Source: Bugula neritina (lineage: Eukaryota > Bryozoa > Gymnolaemata > Cheilostomatida > Bugulidae). Taken from it: DNA of 64,000 bases. Location of the stretch: positions 13,024,980-13,088,979 of the forward strand of contig OZ037771.1 of the NCBI GenBank assembly GCA_964035545.1, in the 5' to 3' direction. Below are positions 25,801 to 37,532 of the stretch, piece after piece. The notes below the pieces were generated by a model that saw only the letters and a program-made list of their open reading frames with translations, did no database searches and was not told the origin of the DNA. Made by a program: the position numbers and the translations under genes. Numbering within the stretch: the stretch's first letter is position 1; each line of letters opens with the position of its first letter.

Positions 25801-26846
25801 TTAATTATAGATGTTGTATAATAACAATACATGATACAAGGTAACAATACATGCATATTATACTGCCGAGATTTCCCACATACATGAAACCGTATAACGT
25901 GTAGATAGATGCTTTATAATTAGCTTTCTTTTGTTTGTACTTTCCATATACTTATTGAATATCCATATTTCTATTAAAAATCTATTGTATGAAATGAAAA
26001 AGGCAGATCATACTATTTTCATTTGTGTTTGCATAGATACACCCTGACAACATTCACAACCCACAAACGTCTCTTCAGATTGGAATATTATATGATAACA
26101 CTCAAGTTGATGTACCTAACATCAGTAAAATTAATGAATTATTTAGTATTGTTATACAGAAAAAAAACATATTATAGCCTACTCATGAGAATTGGAAGTT
26201 CTGTCAACAATTCATATTAAATTCAGATTCTTTGCATGATATTAGGAACTAACTTAATTATTAAATCTCAGTCAATTTGTGAACAGGCTGATAAACTTTT
26301 ACCATAATATTAATACTATACTATATAGTGTATTATTACATTAAACTACATTACTATATTAGTGTATTAATATATTAAACTATATTATTTTATTAAACTG
26401 TATTACTATATTAGTATATTATTATTAAACTATATTACTATACTATATTGTAAATTGCTATGTAGCTAGATTATATATATATCAAATAAAACAATAAGAA
26501 ATAATTTTGTAAAAAAGTGCTCTTCACATGTTGCTAAAAGTGTACTAACACAAGTTTAATAAAATTAATATCTTGCTCTTTTTCAAAATTGATGGACATC
26601 ATTTTTCTTAGAAATTTTGACTTTTTACACAAACAATTACGTCTTTTACTAAATTATTGGCATTTCAACTCTTTCAACTGAAGGCTAGTAATTCTGATGA
26701 AATACCTTTCTTGTGTCTTTACCGTCATTCTGCCCGAGCAGGAAGCGGTGTTTGACTTCCTGTCTAATGTCGGCCACTAAGCTGCCGTCTGGTATAAAGT
26801 ATTCGTGTCTCTCACCATCATAGGCTAGAAACACCCTCAGTGGCAT
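18310..26846 (-). CDS. ANKUB1: ankyrin-repeat and ubiquitin-domain protein (ANKUB1-like)
   Basis: Fourteen exons: 26846-26706, 25282-25133, 24710-24542, 24063-23936, 23679-23503, 23092-22943, 22650-22491, 22208-22002, 20962-20816, 20501-20454, 20092-19985, 19640-19519, 19113-19000, 18507-18310. They join in phase to 672 residues. Residues 1-97 form a ubiquitin-like fold (MPLRVFLAYDGERHEYFIP through VVLNYLGADLKDDWLF); a second ubiquitin-like stretch follows (ESIEILKTTVADLRTIVTRL). Next comes WDGWTDFLN, then ankyrin-type repeats (AMHIACHCGHVDLALNLMKQG, ALVNYNITAITCKNAFDKTP). After a basic region (AKLKNWCERAKDRHYH) and a low-complexity Lys/Glu/Ser-rich linker, the C-terminal block YAIKCLSIASNFKEKPWLQQ matches the vertebrate protein. 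Cellular function of the family is not established. A TAGGG pentamer array lies in the intron after exon 3. Confidence 0.9.
19762..19842. repeat. (CACG)n/(CA)n microsatellite
   Basis: About 13 CACG-type tetramers followed by CA dinucleotides, in the ANKUB1 intron between exons 11 and 12. The alternating purine-pyrimidine sequence can adopt Z-DNA. Confidence 0.95.
24117..24272. repeat. TAGGG/TAGAG pentamer array
   Basis: About 31 pentamers in homogeneous blocks: TAGAG, then TAGGG about 12 times, then TAGAG about 4 times, then TAGGG about 10 times. It lies in the ANKUB1 intron about 50 bases from the acceptor of exon 4 (24063). On the plus strand the G3 runs are regularly spaced, as in G-quadruplex formers. 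Confidence 0.95.
26300..26480. repeat. AT-rich TATTA/TTAAACTA repeats
   Basis: Imperfect TTAAACTATATTA units in the first intron of the ANKUB1 homologue. No coding content. Confidence 0.6.
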
Positions 26847-29077
26847 GTTTACCTGCTCGCAGGTAAATATAGCAAACATGTAGCTGTAGTCATTTCATAC
26901 TCATAGACAGTATATAGTTAAAAATATTGATGTGTGCCTTTTTCTAATACTTCCCTAACGTTAATTAGTATAAGTAAGATTAGCTTATTTAATTTAGGCT
27001 TTGATTTAAACATCATTTATTGTACGTTGATTTATTTTCTGGGTCGTAACATTAAAATCAATACCAACAAATTAGCTGCTGGACTAAAGTTAAACATTCA
27101 TAAACATAACATTGTGTAATTCTGTAGCAAATGCATACGAATTATGTTTCATTTTACTTGCATTTAAAATTAATATTAAATGCAGTAATCTTCTATATTA
27201 GTATTCGTACTTAGTAGCAAGATCATACATTTATGTTAGTTAATTTTCATATACTATAATGGCACTATATAGTATAGTACTTATTTAAGATTCATAGCTG
27301 ATCTGCATTATCAAAATGTGACGTGAAAATAAATAAACAGGAATTAAAAGTAAAGAACCTGTAAACAATTTTACTCTATTTGAAAATTAATAAAGTTTGT
27401 TAATTCTAATACACAAAAGCTACACTTTTCATAAAATACAAATGTTTACAAGTACCTTCTTGTCCCTACCTGTTGCTGCGTGTCAATTTACCAACACAAT
27501 CTCATAACTAACGCTGCCGCTGCAGTTGCTGCCTATACTTTAATCGTGTTGCACACAAGACTGACAGCCAGTGTTTCATTTAATAGCTTAACATTTAGCT
27601 AAATAGGTAATTGTAAAGGTGCCAAAAAGAATTATGTTTTAGTGTTTAAAATACACATCTGCACAAAATATGCATAGAATGGGTTGTACAATAGCATTAG
27701 TACGAGAGGCTTTGATGTGTTGGGTTAATGTAACGTAAGTCTCTATTCAACCTCACTAGTATGTAAGTAATTGAATTAATTCAAGTTAAATCTTATCAAA
27801 ACAACACCCTTGAATGGCAGCGCAGCAACAGGCAACAGCGCTCAATCAAACGAAAAAATTAATAAGTTTTAAAATCGGAATGAGGTTGTTAATTGGATTG
27901 CAGATAGCTTAGCCTGTTACAAAGCAGGACATACACAGTACTGATCTTAACTCCCACCAACACAGTTTATGGCGCATTAGTAAAATCATTTTATAACTTT
28001 ATATCTTATCATTTGCAATGCATAGTGGTAATGGCTTGTCTTGCAGACACTGAATACTTTTATGAGTACGTGAATGTCCACTTATATAATAAAAAGTGTT
28101 GTGAAGTTCCCATGGTTACAAAGTTGGTTTACAGAACTTGTTTGTTACTTACCAAAGTGCTGCATCTATCAGTTTCCGGTTCTTCTAAGAAAGCAGACGT
28201 CATATCCTCAGGTATGACTCATTTAGCCTTTCTGAAGTCAAAAGCAGACGTCAATCTCACCTTTATGCAGCAGATCAAATTTATTAGCAAATGGTGTTGA
28301 TACAACTCTCAATTTTGCTATACTATAAAATAGAACATTCTAGAGTATATATTTACAGTTAAAGCTAAAGAAGTGCGTGTTCACCTCTTAATCAGGTTCA
28401 TCACGAATGAAAATAAATATTGTCAATTAGTAGTCCTTGAGATATGGTATAGCTAAACGCATGACATTAATATTATTGATGACGAAAGTGCATTCTTTAT
28501 GGTGGAAATTCTTTTTATAAACAAATAAAAAGACAGGAAATACTGGAAAACAGCTGAAAACTCTACAATTAAGACCATCAATAACATATGAAAAGAGCTT
28601 ACAAAGAAAATATTGTTTTAGTGTAAAATGGACATGCTGTTAATAGCCCACGTAATATAGTATCTACATGTACATGTCTTTGAGTTGCATGTTTTAGCAT
28701 TAATTGTTCAATAATTGCTGTCAATAATAATAATGTGCACAAGCAGTAATTTGTAAATCTACCCAATTATATAACAACATAACATCCTATATTATAATTA
28801 AATAGCAAGATAGCATAATCATATATATGTAGGCCTATATGAAATTATTTTATGTTGTGTATTATCCCTTTTACCTGTACTTGAACAGGTTGTACCCGTG
28901 CATTGGCCATATATTGCAGGTATCACATGATCTCAATAATTGCTGTATATGAAGCTCTAATAACTGTAGAAACCATCACTGCAAAGCAGTAGGCCTATAG
29001 CTCAGATTTGTTCAAAGTCTCTATCTCACTGATGAAGATTTTTAAGGAGTGTATGCGATAGAACTGAAGCAATATTA

Positions 29078-29162
29078 CTAATATGGCTCTGCCGGTATTG
29101 AACCCGTGACCTAGCTTTTACAAGGTCATCTAGTGCTCTGACCAGTAGACCACTGCTGTTTT
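29078..29162 (-). mobile_element. tRNA-like repeat fragment (second SINE family)
   Basis: On the minus strand: AGCAGTGGTCTACTGGTCAG (A-box-like), then CACGGGTTCAATACC (B-box-like). The cloverleaf is not convincing as a working tRNA, and the head differs from the common SINE. Confidence 0.5.
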
Positions 29163-29389
29163 CTTGCTAGATATTATTATACGGTTGTATAAATTTGTGC
29201 TACTTGGGCTGGTTTTGGCAATCACACTCATTATAATCACTCTTAGAGATATACAATAAAGTACCCCACCAGCAAAACAATTGCACAAAGTGCCAATAAG
29301 AATAATGAGTATTGAAAATAATGTTGAATTAGTAAAATAATAAGAAACGAAAAATTAGCAAGATGATATCAACTAGGTAATAGCTGTGG

Positions 29390-29560
29390 TGCAGTGGTTA
29401 AAGTGATGGCCTGATAAAACATAAGGTCAGCGGTGATGTTAGGAAGAGCATCCAGTCATAATTGCTCCTGTGTCACATATGAATAAGTCCTTAGCCCAAT
29501 TTAAAAAAATCCTATTTCAACAGGGGGCTCCACAGAGATAGTGACTATAAACTCACGTTA
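29390..29560 (+). mobile_element. tRNA-derived SINE, copy 4 (head deleted in part)
   Basis: Central GTTAGGAAGAGCATCCAGTC domain and the full tail to AAACTCACG are present. The head is rearranged (GGTGCAGTGGTTAAAG) and the B box is deleted. Confidence 0.85.
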
Positions 29561-30540
29561 GTGAGCAAAGAATAACAAATGTGGAATTAGCAAAAGCATA
29601 TCAACCAAACTGATGTTACATTGTAGTACATTATCATTATACAAATAGTAGTTTTTCTATCAAGAAACAAATAAAATGTCTTAAGAAAATTGCAATTCCC
29701 TAGAAACTAGTGCATCTTACCTGATAGAATGATAAAAATAATATTCATGGTAACAAATCCATCCGAATATAAAGTTACAGTATATTAAGTCTCATATCTT
29801 CACCTACTGATCCACATATAGTATATATTCCTACAACTCCAAATATGTGTGCTGTCTACTACACATATGAATACAGTATATCAGGTACTTGCAGGTGTCA
29901 GAAATAACTAATGTTTTATATTTAGACAGTGAGTTTCTAATTGACATCTTTTCATCTTTTATACTGACCATTATTGTCTATTACAAGTGTCAATAACTAA
30001 TATTCTATACACAATCCAAAACATGTTTTCAATTGATTGTTTAACTGACATTGAGTTTGTTTTTATCTGAGTTGCAAAATATATTATGCGTAGAGAGGCA
30101 TTCTAGCAGTCATAAGTTTTAAAACGCCTGCTTTAATTTGTTAGAAATTAGTTTCATAAAATTATTATTGTGATCAGTTTATTGGTTTTGATTAAATTTG
30201 CTCCACCAAGATTAATTTGGGAAGTTATTTGCATAATACAGGCAGCAAGTAGTATTTGGTGAGCGTTTGTATAGCAACTTTTATTACAGGTTTGATTAAA
30301 TAAACTTTGCATGGACTGTATATTCAAGGAAACTGGTAGCAATAAACAAACAATTTCTTTTCCCTTATATAAACATGATTAAAATATCCCTCATCAAATG
30401 TGCTGTGCAACCTTAAAATCACCAAACTTCACTCCAGCAGTTAAACTTCTTTGTTGTAAATCTTAGCTGCTAGTCAACCGACTGTATAGTTGTTATATAA
30501 GTAATCCACCAGGTTTGACTATAGTTATCCTCTATTTCTG

Positions 30541-30867
30541 TCCTTCTGGTAGAAATAATGCTACATACTGTTCTTGCAGGTAGAAATATTGCTACATACT
30601 GTTCTTGCAGGTAGAAATAATGCTACATACTGTTCATGCAGGTAGAAATAATGCTACATACTGTTCTTGCAGGTAGAAATAATGCTACATACTGTTCATG
30701 CAGGTAAAAATAATGCTACATACTGTTCATGCAGGTAGAAATAATGCTACATACTGTTCTTGCAAGTAGAAATAATGCTACATACTGTTCTTGCAAGTAA
30801 AAATAATGCTACATACTGTTCATGCAGGTAGAAATAATGCTACATACTGTTCTTGCAAGTAGAAATG
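30541..30867. repeat. 31-bp minisatellite with AG-GT core, about 10 copies
   Basis: Unit GTAGAAATAATGCTACATAC plus TGTTCTTGCAG. Each unit therefore reads TTCTTGCAG|GTAGAA, an acceptor-like sequence fused to a donor-like one. Variants alternate TTCTTGCAG and TTCATGCAG. Intergenic as far as I can see. Confidence 0.95.
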
Positions 30868-31220
30868 ATGTAATGGCTGGGTATACAGACACTTGCGTAT
30901 AAAGCGTGACTGTGTTATAGTCGTGAGAGTATTATGACATATTCTTTTTGTGACACTCAGGCTAACATTCCGAAATGCTGCGCAGGGTACTCACTAGCCA
31001 ATCAGATGACACCTTCCCCTTATAAGGAAAGCCTTCCAGCGCCCAGCCTCATTCTACTTGTGGATTAGTACCACGCTCACTCTCTTATGTAAATCTCTGA
31101 CTTATATGTTCTTTTATTAGATGTAAACTTCTTTCATAATTACTGTTATAAAAATACTTGTTCGTCTAACTTTACCAACTACTTGGTTCTCTCACGGAAA
31201 CCTCGTACAAGACTATGCCC
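30868..31220 (+). promoter_or_regulatory. promoter-like block, possible solo LTR
   Basis: Contains CCAAT (30998), the perfect CArG/TATA-like CCTTATAAGG (31018-31027) and, 29 bases further, CTCATTCT (about 31048), which looks like an initiator. This is a textbook core-promoter spacing, yet no coding exon follows. The block begins TGTAATGG and could end at ...CGTACA, with AATAAA further on at 31239, as in a solo LTR. No target-site duplication was seen, so the LTR reading is weak. Confidence 0.45.
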
Positions 31221-31561
31221 TAGTAGTCTAAGCACACAATAAACCACACTTGTAGTAACTAGCAAAACTACAACATTACTATGCTGTACTGTCACTTCAT
31301 AGAGAAACTGTGTCATATCTCGTCGCTATAGTAGATTTTATTTTATAAGTAAATAATTAATGAAGAATTGCAGAAAAAGGTAATTAATACAATTTATATT
31401 TGGCATAATTATTAGCATTCGGTTTTACCTCCATGTTTAATTATTTGTACACTTTATTGTTTGTATTTATGACACTATCATGGCACAAATCATCTTAATT
31501 TAACTTACGTATGCTTTCTACTGTTTTTTACAAATAAACTTGCAAACAAATGAACCCATCA

Positions 31562-31583
31562 CCCCCCCCCCCCCCCCCCCCCC
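31562..31583. repeat. poly-C run (about 22 C)
   Basis: Uninterrupted run of about 22 cytosines. It faces a poly-G run 87 bases downstream and could form an i-motif/G-quadruplex or pair with it. Confidence 0.95.
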
Positions 31584-31670
31584 GAGACCAGTTAGATTCA
31601 AGCTGTGAATTTTTCTTATGTAAATCATTGAAATTATTTTAAATATTGTAGTTTATTAAATAAAATTTTC

Positions 31671-31692
31671 CGGGGGGGGGGGGGGGGGGGGG
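31671..31692. repeat. poly-G run (about 22 G)
   Basis: Uninterrupted guanine run on the plus strand, preceded by AAATTTTCC. With the upstream poly-C it forms an inverted repeat with a loop of about 87 bases. Homopolymer length is uncertain for sequencing reasons. Confidence 0.95.
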
Positions 31693-32054
31693 AACCATAA
31701 CTTGAAACATGTGCATTTAGGTAGACATGAATTTATCACAAGGAGAAGACAACTCTCAAGCTAAATACTGTGTGCAAAAGGTACGCATCAGTATTTCAGT
31801 CTGATGCCAAGTTTCAAACAACTTGCCAGGCTGCACTCAGTATATACTATGTTGAATGTTTCTTATATTACTATACTATTTTAAAACATGCTTTATTACA
31901 TTATTCACTATAATGTATACTATGCTACATTATCTTATACACATACTATACAATATTACAATACATACTACATTACAATATATTATGTAAACCATACTAT
32001 AATAATAATACTACATATTGTACTATAGTATATCCTATACTATAATATATAAAA

Positions 32055-32262
32055 GGAGCAGCCTTGGGTTAGGGGTTAGATCGTTTGCCTATTAAACACG
32101 AAGTTACGGGTTCGAGCCACAACAAAAGCAATTGGTGATGTTAGGAAGAGCATCCAGTCATAATTGCTCCTCTGCCTCATTTAAATAAGTCCTTAGCCCA
32201 ATTAACAAAAAACCCTTTCCATCAGGGGTTTTCTCACAGGAATGATGACTATAAACTTGCGT
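32055..32262 (+). mobile_element. tRNA-derived SINE, copy 5 (full length)
   Basis: Head GGAGCAGCCTTGGGTTAGGG, B box ACGGGTTCGAGCC, central GTTAGGAAGAGCATCCAGTC and tail ending ATAAACTTGCGTG, then a TG microsatellite. The best-preserved B box of the family. Confidence 0.92.
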
Positions 32263-33236
32263 GTGTGTGTTTTTATATACTATAATATATAATACAATAG
32301 AATCTATACTACAATATATTATACTAAAACATACTATTAATATATTATACATATGCACTATACAGCAATGACATGAGTCTTGGTATGCTTACTAACGATT
32401 CTAATTTTAAAAACAAAAACCTACACCACAAATATATTAATTAGTGATTAAACTACCTTTGCAAAGTGTAGCAACTCTTGTCTCTAAACATTATATATTA
32501 CTACTTTTTTGTGTGCATTCATTGCAGTTATACTCTACACTTTATTAACCATCCAGTTTAACTATTATATCTTGACAGTTCTATGGTGATCGAATGTTGA
32601 ATTGACTGCTATTAAATTTCATAACACTAAACAATACTGGTGCTTCTAACATGACATGTTTTCATCTCATCAAAGATATATGCAGTAAGTCAACAAGACT
32701 GAGTTGTGCAAGTTGTGAAGAAATGCATTTACTTATAGTTGTTAGCATTAAGTATGAGCGGAATACCAAGTTAGCCAATCAAACAACTACAACAGTATAC
32801 GACTGGTAGAGCCATATACTAACAGAAGATAAATGTGTGTGCCCATACAGTAGCATAGTTAGCTGTGGGGTGTTCAACTACTTAATCAAGTATAATTAGC
32901 AGACTGATGCGGAATTAAACAGTAGAATAAATAGATTTTCAAGACGAGGAACTAACATGGCAGAAAGTTATCAACGAAGTCTAGAAATGATAGACACCAG
33001 GTGTACACGTAGTATCTGAAGACATCAAATAGGGTCTAAAGACATCAAATAGGGTGTGAAGTTACAGGAGAAAGCCAGCTTAGCAATACCGTCATCATAT
33101 CCCACTTTGTTACAGAGATTTGCATTCATGCAACACTTAGCATGCTATAATTGTTGCCATTTGCACAGAATCATTGGACACAGAGGGGAGTAAATTTGTA
33201 AGGTCAGCATGTGCAGCAAGTGAACAGTTTCAGATT

Positions 33237-36200
33237 CTAACGTGCTGCCGCGGCAGCTCCTGGCTCCCCGTCTGCTGCGCCGTCACCAGGCAGCGGCTTC
33301 AACTCTCGGATCTGTTTGATGAGGTAGGCCTTCTCGTCATTAAACTGCTCGTCATCTGACCTGTCATTGTGAAAGTTTGTGAGGAACTCTACGAGTTTGT
33401 CCTGGTTCCGCAGCAAGATGTTCCTGATGGGCTCCTGCTTGTTGGGGTTTGCGACAAACACCTGTGAAAATTACAATTAGTTACGTACTCTAGGGCTAGA
33501 GATATACTCTCTAGGGCTATAGATATATTCTCTAGGGCTATAGATATATTCTCTAGGGCTATAGATATACTCTCTAGGGCTATAGATATACTCTGTAGCC
33601 CTATAAATATATTCTCTAGGGCTACAGAGATATACATTCTAGGGTTATGGATATAGGTTCTAAGACTGAAGTCATATTGTTTAAGATTATAGTTGGTTAC
33701 ACAATCTAGGACAAGAGAATATCTTCCAAAACAGTGTTTACTAGTTCTTAGACCACATAAACAAAAATATACTCTAACCACCTGTCACATATTATATGGC
33801 CCCTATAACACGTTAGATGGCACCTCTCACATATTAGATGTCACCTGTCACATATTAACTGTCACCTGCCACATACTACATGTCACCTGCCACATACTAC
33901 ATGTCACCTGTCACATACTACATGTCACCTGTCACATATTACATGTCACCTGTTACATACTACATGTCATCTGCCACACAATACATGTCACCTGTCACAT
34001 TTTGTGTCACACATTACTACCATTACTGCTAGGCACATACTGGAAATGAGTCAGAAAAACAGAGTAGTACACCTGTAAAAAACAGAGTAGTACACCTGTA
34101 CAGACAGAGAAGTACACCTGTACAGACAGAGTAGTATACCTGTACAAAGAGAATAGTACACCTGTACAGACAGAGTAGTACACCTGTACAGACAGAGTAG
34201 TACACCTGTACAGACAGAGTAGTACACCTGCACAGACATTACCTTGAACACATGAAATGCTTCAAACTGAATATTTTTGCTCTTTTCTCGTAGCATGTTC
34301 ATCATCAGCTTGAGGTTCTTCTCATTACTAATATATTTGGTCATTGGGACGAAGTTGTGTCTGTCCAATAGGAGCTCTCCTAATAGCTGTAATGTATGTT
34401 CTATTTCATGAATATATCAGGTATATGCTAACAACACGGTACTCAAAGATACAAGCTACATAGAGTAAGCTATGACACAATCAGACATAATGTTAAAAGG
34501 TTGTCTACCACCTAGCACCTTTTGTTATCATTAAAAAGCTTGAGTCTTATTGAACTTGACCTTCAAAATGCTTTTATATTATATATAATGTATGCAATGA
34601 ATAATGCCTGAAAAGATATTATTAGATATCAGCACAGAGTTCTTGATAATTTCTTTTTACTATGTCATTAAATATATTCATTTGCCTCGCGAATCTTTAG
34701 TAAATCTCAGAACTTCCCCTGATATAAAAATTCTAGAGGATAGAAAACTTTTAAAACTACCAAGAAGCCATCTCTAAACATGAAACCTGTTGAACATGCC
34801 GAAAGGCAGAGCTACATTACTATATGTCACAAAACTGTTGGTAGCAGTGTGACGAGTTCGAAAAGTCTGGTAGTCGGAAGTGTATAGACAAGTAGCATAC
34901 AGCTTGCTAATCCAGTTGTGAGTAAATAGAGTTGTGAATAAGTAGACTTTATTTTTCTAGTAAGATATGCACAGATGAATTTATAAAAATGAACTGATTC
35001 GTAAACACAACTGCCTCAGTATTTATAGTAAACAAAACACTCTAGAACATTCTCAAGCATTCCAGTATAGAAGATTCTAGTAGAAAACATTCCCCACATG
35101 CCAATACTATTTATAGAAAATCAAAACAAAACAAAACATTGGAATTTCCATGGTTATTTCGCAATTATTGCGCAATACCTTGTTTACATTGCTGGGCAGT
35201 AGTTAACATGACTAACCAAAACAGTAACAATGAACAATGACCCATCTCTTTGATTAGTCTAGAATATTTATGAACATTCCTGTATAATCATTAGGAAAAA
35301 CCCGGTAAGTCTATTTATAGGTATATGTACACTCAGAATTTGTGACACTATACCCATGAGTCAATACAACTGGTTACAAACTTAGGCTACACTATGGTTA
35401 CAAACTTAGGCTACACTATGGTTACAAACTCATAAGTAATACTCGCTAGAATAGACACCTTCAAGGCCTGTCTCCTCGTAACGTAATTCTCTGAATTAAG
35501 GAGTCTTTGGTAGTAGTCAAAGAACTTGTCGTACTGTTCCTCCAGGAATTCCGACACCACACTTTTGTGTTTGGTGAGAGTATCCTAAAATATTAACAAG
35601 GATTATTTAGTATATGCATACAGTATAGTACTATGGTCAAAAGAGTATTTAGTATATTCATACAGTATAGTACTATGGTCAAAAGATTATTTAGTATATT
35701 CATACAGTATAGTACTATGGTCAAAAGAGTATTTAGTATATGCATACAGTATAGTACTATGGTCAAAAGAGTATTTAGTATTTTCATACAGTATAGTACT
35801 ACAACCACAAAGAGTGTACTAAATGATAAATATATTAGTCACAAACACAAAAATTAGCCTCCAAACATATGCAAATATTTACAATGTTAGCTTAAAAAGA
35901 ATAGATAGTAATAAATTAGCTACCAATTATGTACATAAACTTGCATGGGGTTCAAGAGCATATAACATACACGCATAAGAGTATACAGTTATCTTACCTT
36001 GAAGGTAGAAAACGCATCAGATGATATATCAAACGTTGACATTTCCACATAGTTGAAGAAATCAAAAAACTTTGGACTGGTTAAAATTAGTTTGCATAAA
36101 CTTTCATGCCTTAGACACTCGCGCAGCATCAGACCACAATGCAATGCAATATCCTGGTTTTCATACCTAAAGTAAGTAAAAGCAGGATAGAGTTAATAGA

Positions 36201-37532
36201 GAGCATATATTACACAAACAGATGTTAAATTATTCAGTTTTAGAAATGAATGCTAAATGCTTGAAGAGAGGAAACTCTGCTTTACCCGTTCAACAGAAGA
36301 AATAGAATATCTGGCTTGGCTGCGATATGCTCTACAGTTGGCAATCGAGAAGATATTTGCCTGCGTAGAAGATTGTTGAATATCTGTGTGACATCCTTCT
36401 TTCTCTGAAACAATACCAGAACACCTGCTAATACATGTTGCTAGTGCATGTCATCAGCTACTACCACCTGTTACTACCTGTCACTCATGCTGTGTTACTA
36501 GTAGTAATCTCTATATGACAAGGTATAAACATGTTCACCTGCAGTCATAAACTACGCAAACATATAAATTAGGAAATGTGCTTCTTGCTTCCAGTGAGCA
36601 TCTTATACTTTGTACCAGATATCTACTCTATGAGTGAAAAGTCTGTAACTGAAAATGCTGAATTTAAAAAAGAGGTAACTTATATAAGAGCTTTTCTTAT
36701 GTGCTGATTTTACGTTAACCGACTTAACTCTGATCAGAAAAGCCAAGAGCTTCAAGGACAAGATGGTTTATGGCTTATCCCTGGTCTTAGTCCTGACTAC
36801 TATTCTAGCTAAATTACAAGTATGTATTCTACACATTAGACTTAGTGTTAGATGGGTTAGACAATGTCAAGGTGAATCTAGAAGGTTACCTCAAAGTCAA
36901 TGAGATGCAGGTTCACCAAGAGGTTGTGGAGAAGACTAGACGAGTAGATCTCTTGACTCAGCTGCGCAATGACGTCTTGCTGCGGCTCCTGCTCGGCACT
37001 CCCGTACAGGAAGTGCTTAATACTGGAAATACTTTTCACCAGCTCGTCATTGGCCTACGTACAAACACTGCGCAGTTATGTAAAGCTCTGGGATGAGATA
37101 ATATCAGTTCTATCAATACAATGCCAGCACTATGCAGATAGCTAGGATTGAAATCTTACAGCACCTCGCCTGCACACTGCATAGCAAATTGTTGCTGTGT
37201 AGTTGTATAGACTCCAGCATGCAACTTTCTTTACTTCAGAATATTTACCTCGAACCATTTACCATTTTTGTATATAGAAGCATATTTTGAAGCGAAAAAA
37301 CAATCTCGAGATATTATAAGATATGTCATTAAAATTGCCAAAATACAAATTATTATAAACAAAGTTGTCTCTGCGTATTGCTAGAGACTATACTAAGCAG
37401 AAAATGCCTCTACACTTGACAAACCTTGTCGAGTTTTTTCTTGTCTTGACTTTTCTCAAGAACATCTAAAGCATCACGCAGCGATTTCACCACATCTGCT
37501 GGATTTTTCTGCGACTTGCCAAAACGAGGCAT
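33237..37532 (-). CDS. CAB39: calcium-binding protein 39 / MO25
   Basis: Family role: armadillo-like scaffold that binds STRAD and activates LKB1 in the cytoplasm, and also stimulates STE20-type kinases. Exons: 37532-37425, 37054-36890, 36414-36296, 36166-35998, 35584-35459, 34386-34243, 33461-33237, joining in phase to 351 residues (341 in human). Recognisable blocks are the start [20 protein letters not shown], the ...[11 protein letters not shown] segment, [71 protein letters not shown], and VFVANPNK followed by [14 protein letters not shown]. After that the last 18 residues are a Gly/Ala/Pro extension ending AAAAAR, unlike the short human tail. Three introns are packed with minisatellites next to splice sites. 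Start is the conserved MP. Near certain. Confidence 0.95.
33487..33650. repeat. 21-bp minisatellite, about 7 copies
   Basis: Unit TCTCTAGGGCTATAGATATA plus T, in the last CAB39 intron, starting about 25 bases from the acceptor of exon 7 (33461). Confidence 0.95.
33795..34015. repeat. 21-bp minisatellite, about 10 copies
   Basis: Unit ACCTGTCACATATTACATGT plus C, in the same CAB39 intron, a different family from its two neighbours. Open in one frame only because 21 is a multiple of three. Confidence 0.95.
34055..34242. repeat. 22-bp minisatellite abutting CAB39 exon 6 donor
   Basis: Unit ACCTGTACAGACAGAGTAGT plus AC, about eight copies. On the gene strand exon 6 ends at 34243 and the intron starts GTAATGTCTGTGCAGGTGTA, which is already a diverged unit (others read CTGTCTGTACAGGTGTACTA). 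Confidence 0.92.
35360..35432. repeat. 25-bp tandem repeat, three copies
   Basis: Unit GGTTACAAACTTAGGCTACA plus CTAT, in the CAB39 intron downstream of exon 5, about 30 bases from that exon's donor (35459). Confidence 0.85.
35606..35805. repeat. 42-bp minisatellite, five copies
   Basis: Unit containing TTTAGTATATTCATACAGTA followed by TAGTACTATGGTCAAAAGAG. It begins about 20 bases from the acceptor of CAB39 exon 5 (35584). Confidence 0.95.

Larger units (their letters stand above)
26847..33236. other. 6.4 kb gene-poor region between ANKUB1 and CAB39
   Basis: No exon I can support. Contents are two tRNA-derived SINEs of the common family (29390, 32055), a fragment of another tRNA-like repeat (29078), a 31-bp minisatellite (30541), a promoter-like block that may be a solo LTR (30868), poly-C and poly-G runs (31562, 31671) and AT microsatellites (31890-32050, 32270-32350). 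The left end presumably holds the ANKUB1 promoter. Confidence 0.6.

Noticed and set aside
28013-28300. Plus-strand open frame of 95 residues
   Set aside because: No recognisable family, no signal peptide or splice context; could be chance in AT-rich DNA.
29078-29162. Functional tRNA gene on the minus strand
   Set aside because: B-box-like sequence present but acceptor stem does not pair; more likely a SINE head.
30541-30867. CRISPR-like array
   Set aside because: Units are contiguous and identical with no unique spacers; it is a minisatellite in an animal genome.
32055-32125. Functional tRNA gene
   Set aside because: A and B boxes are recognisable but stems are mismatched, and the sequence continues into the SINE body found at five other places.
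33693-34049. Repeat protein with HVTCHIL units
   Set aside because: Translation of the 21-bp CAB39 intron array.
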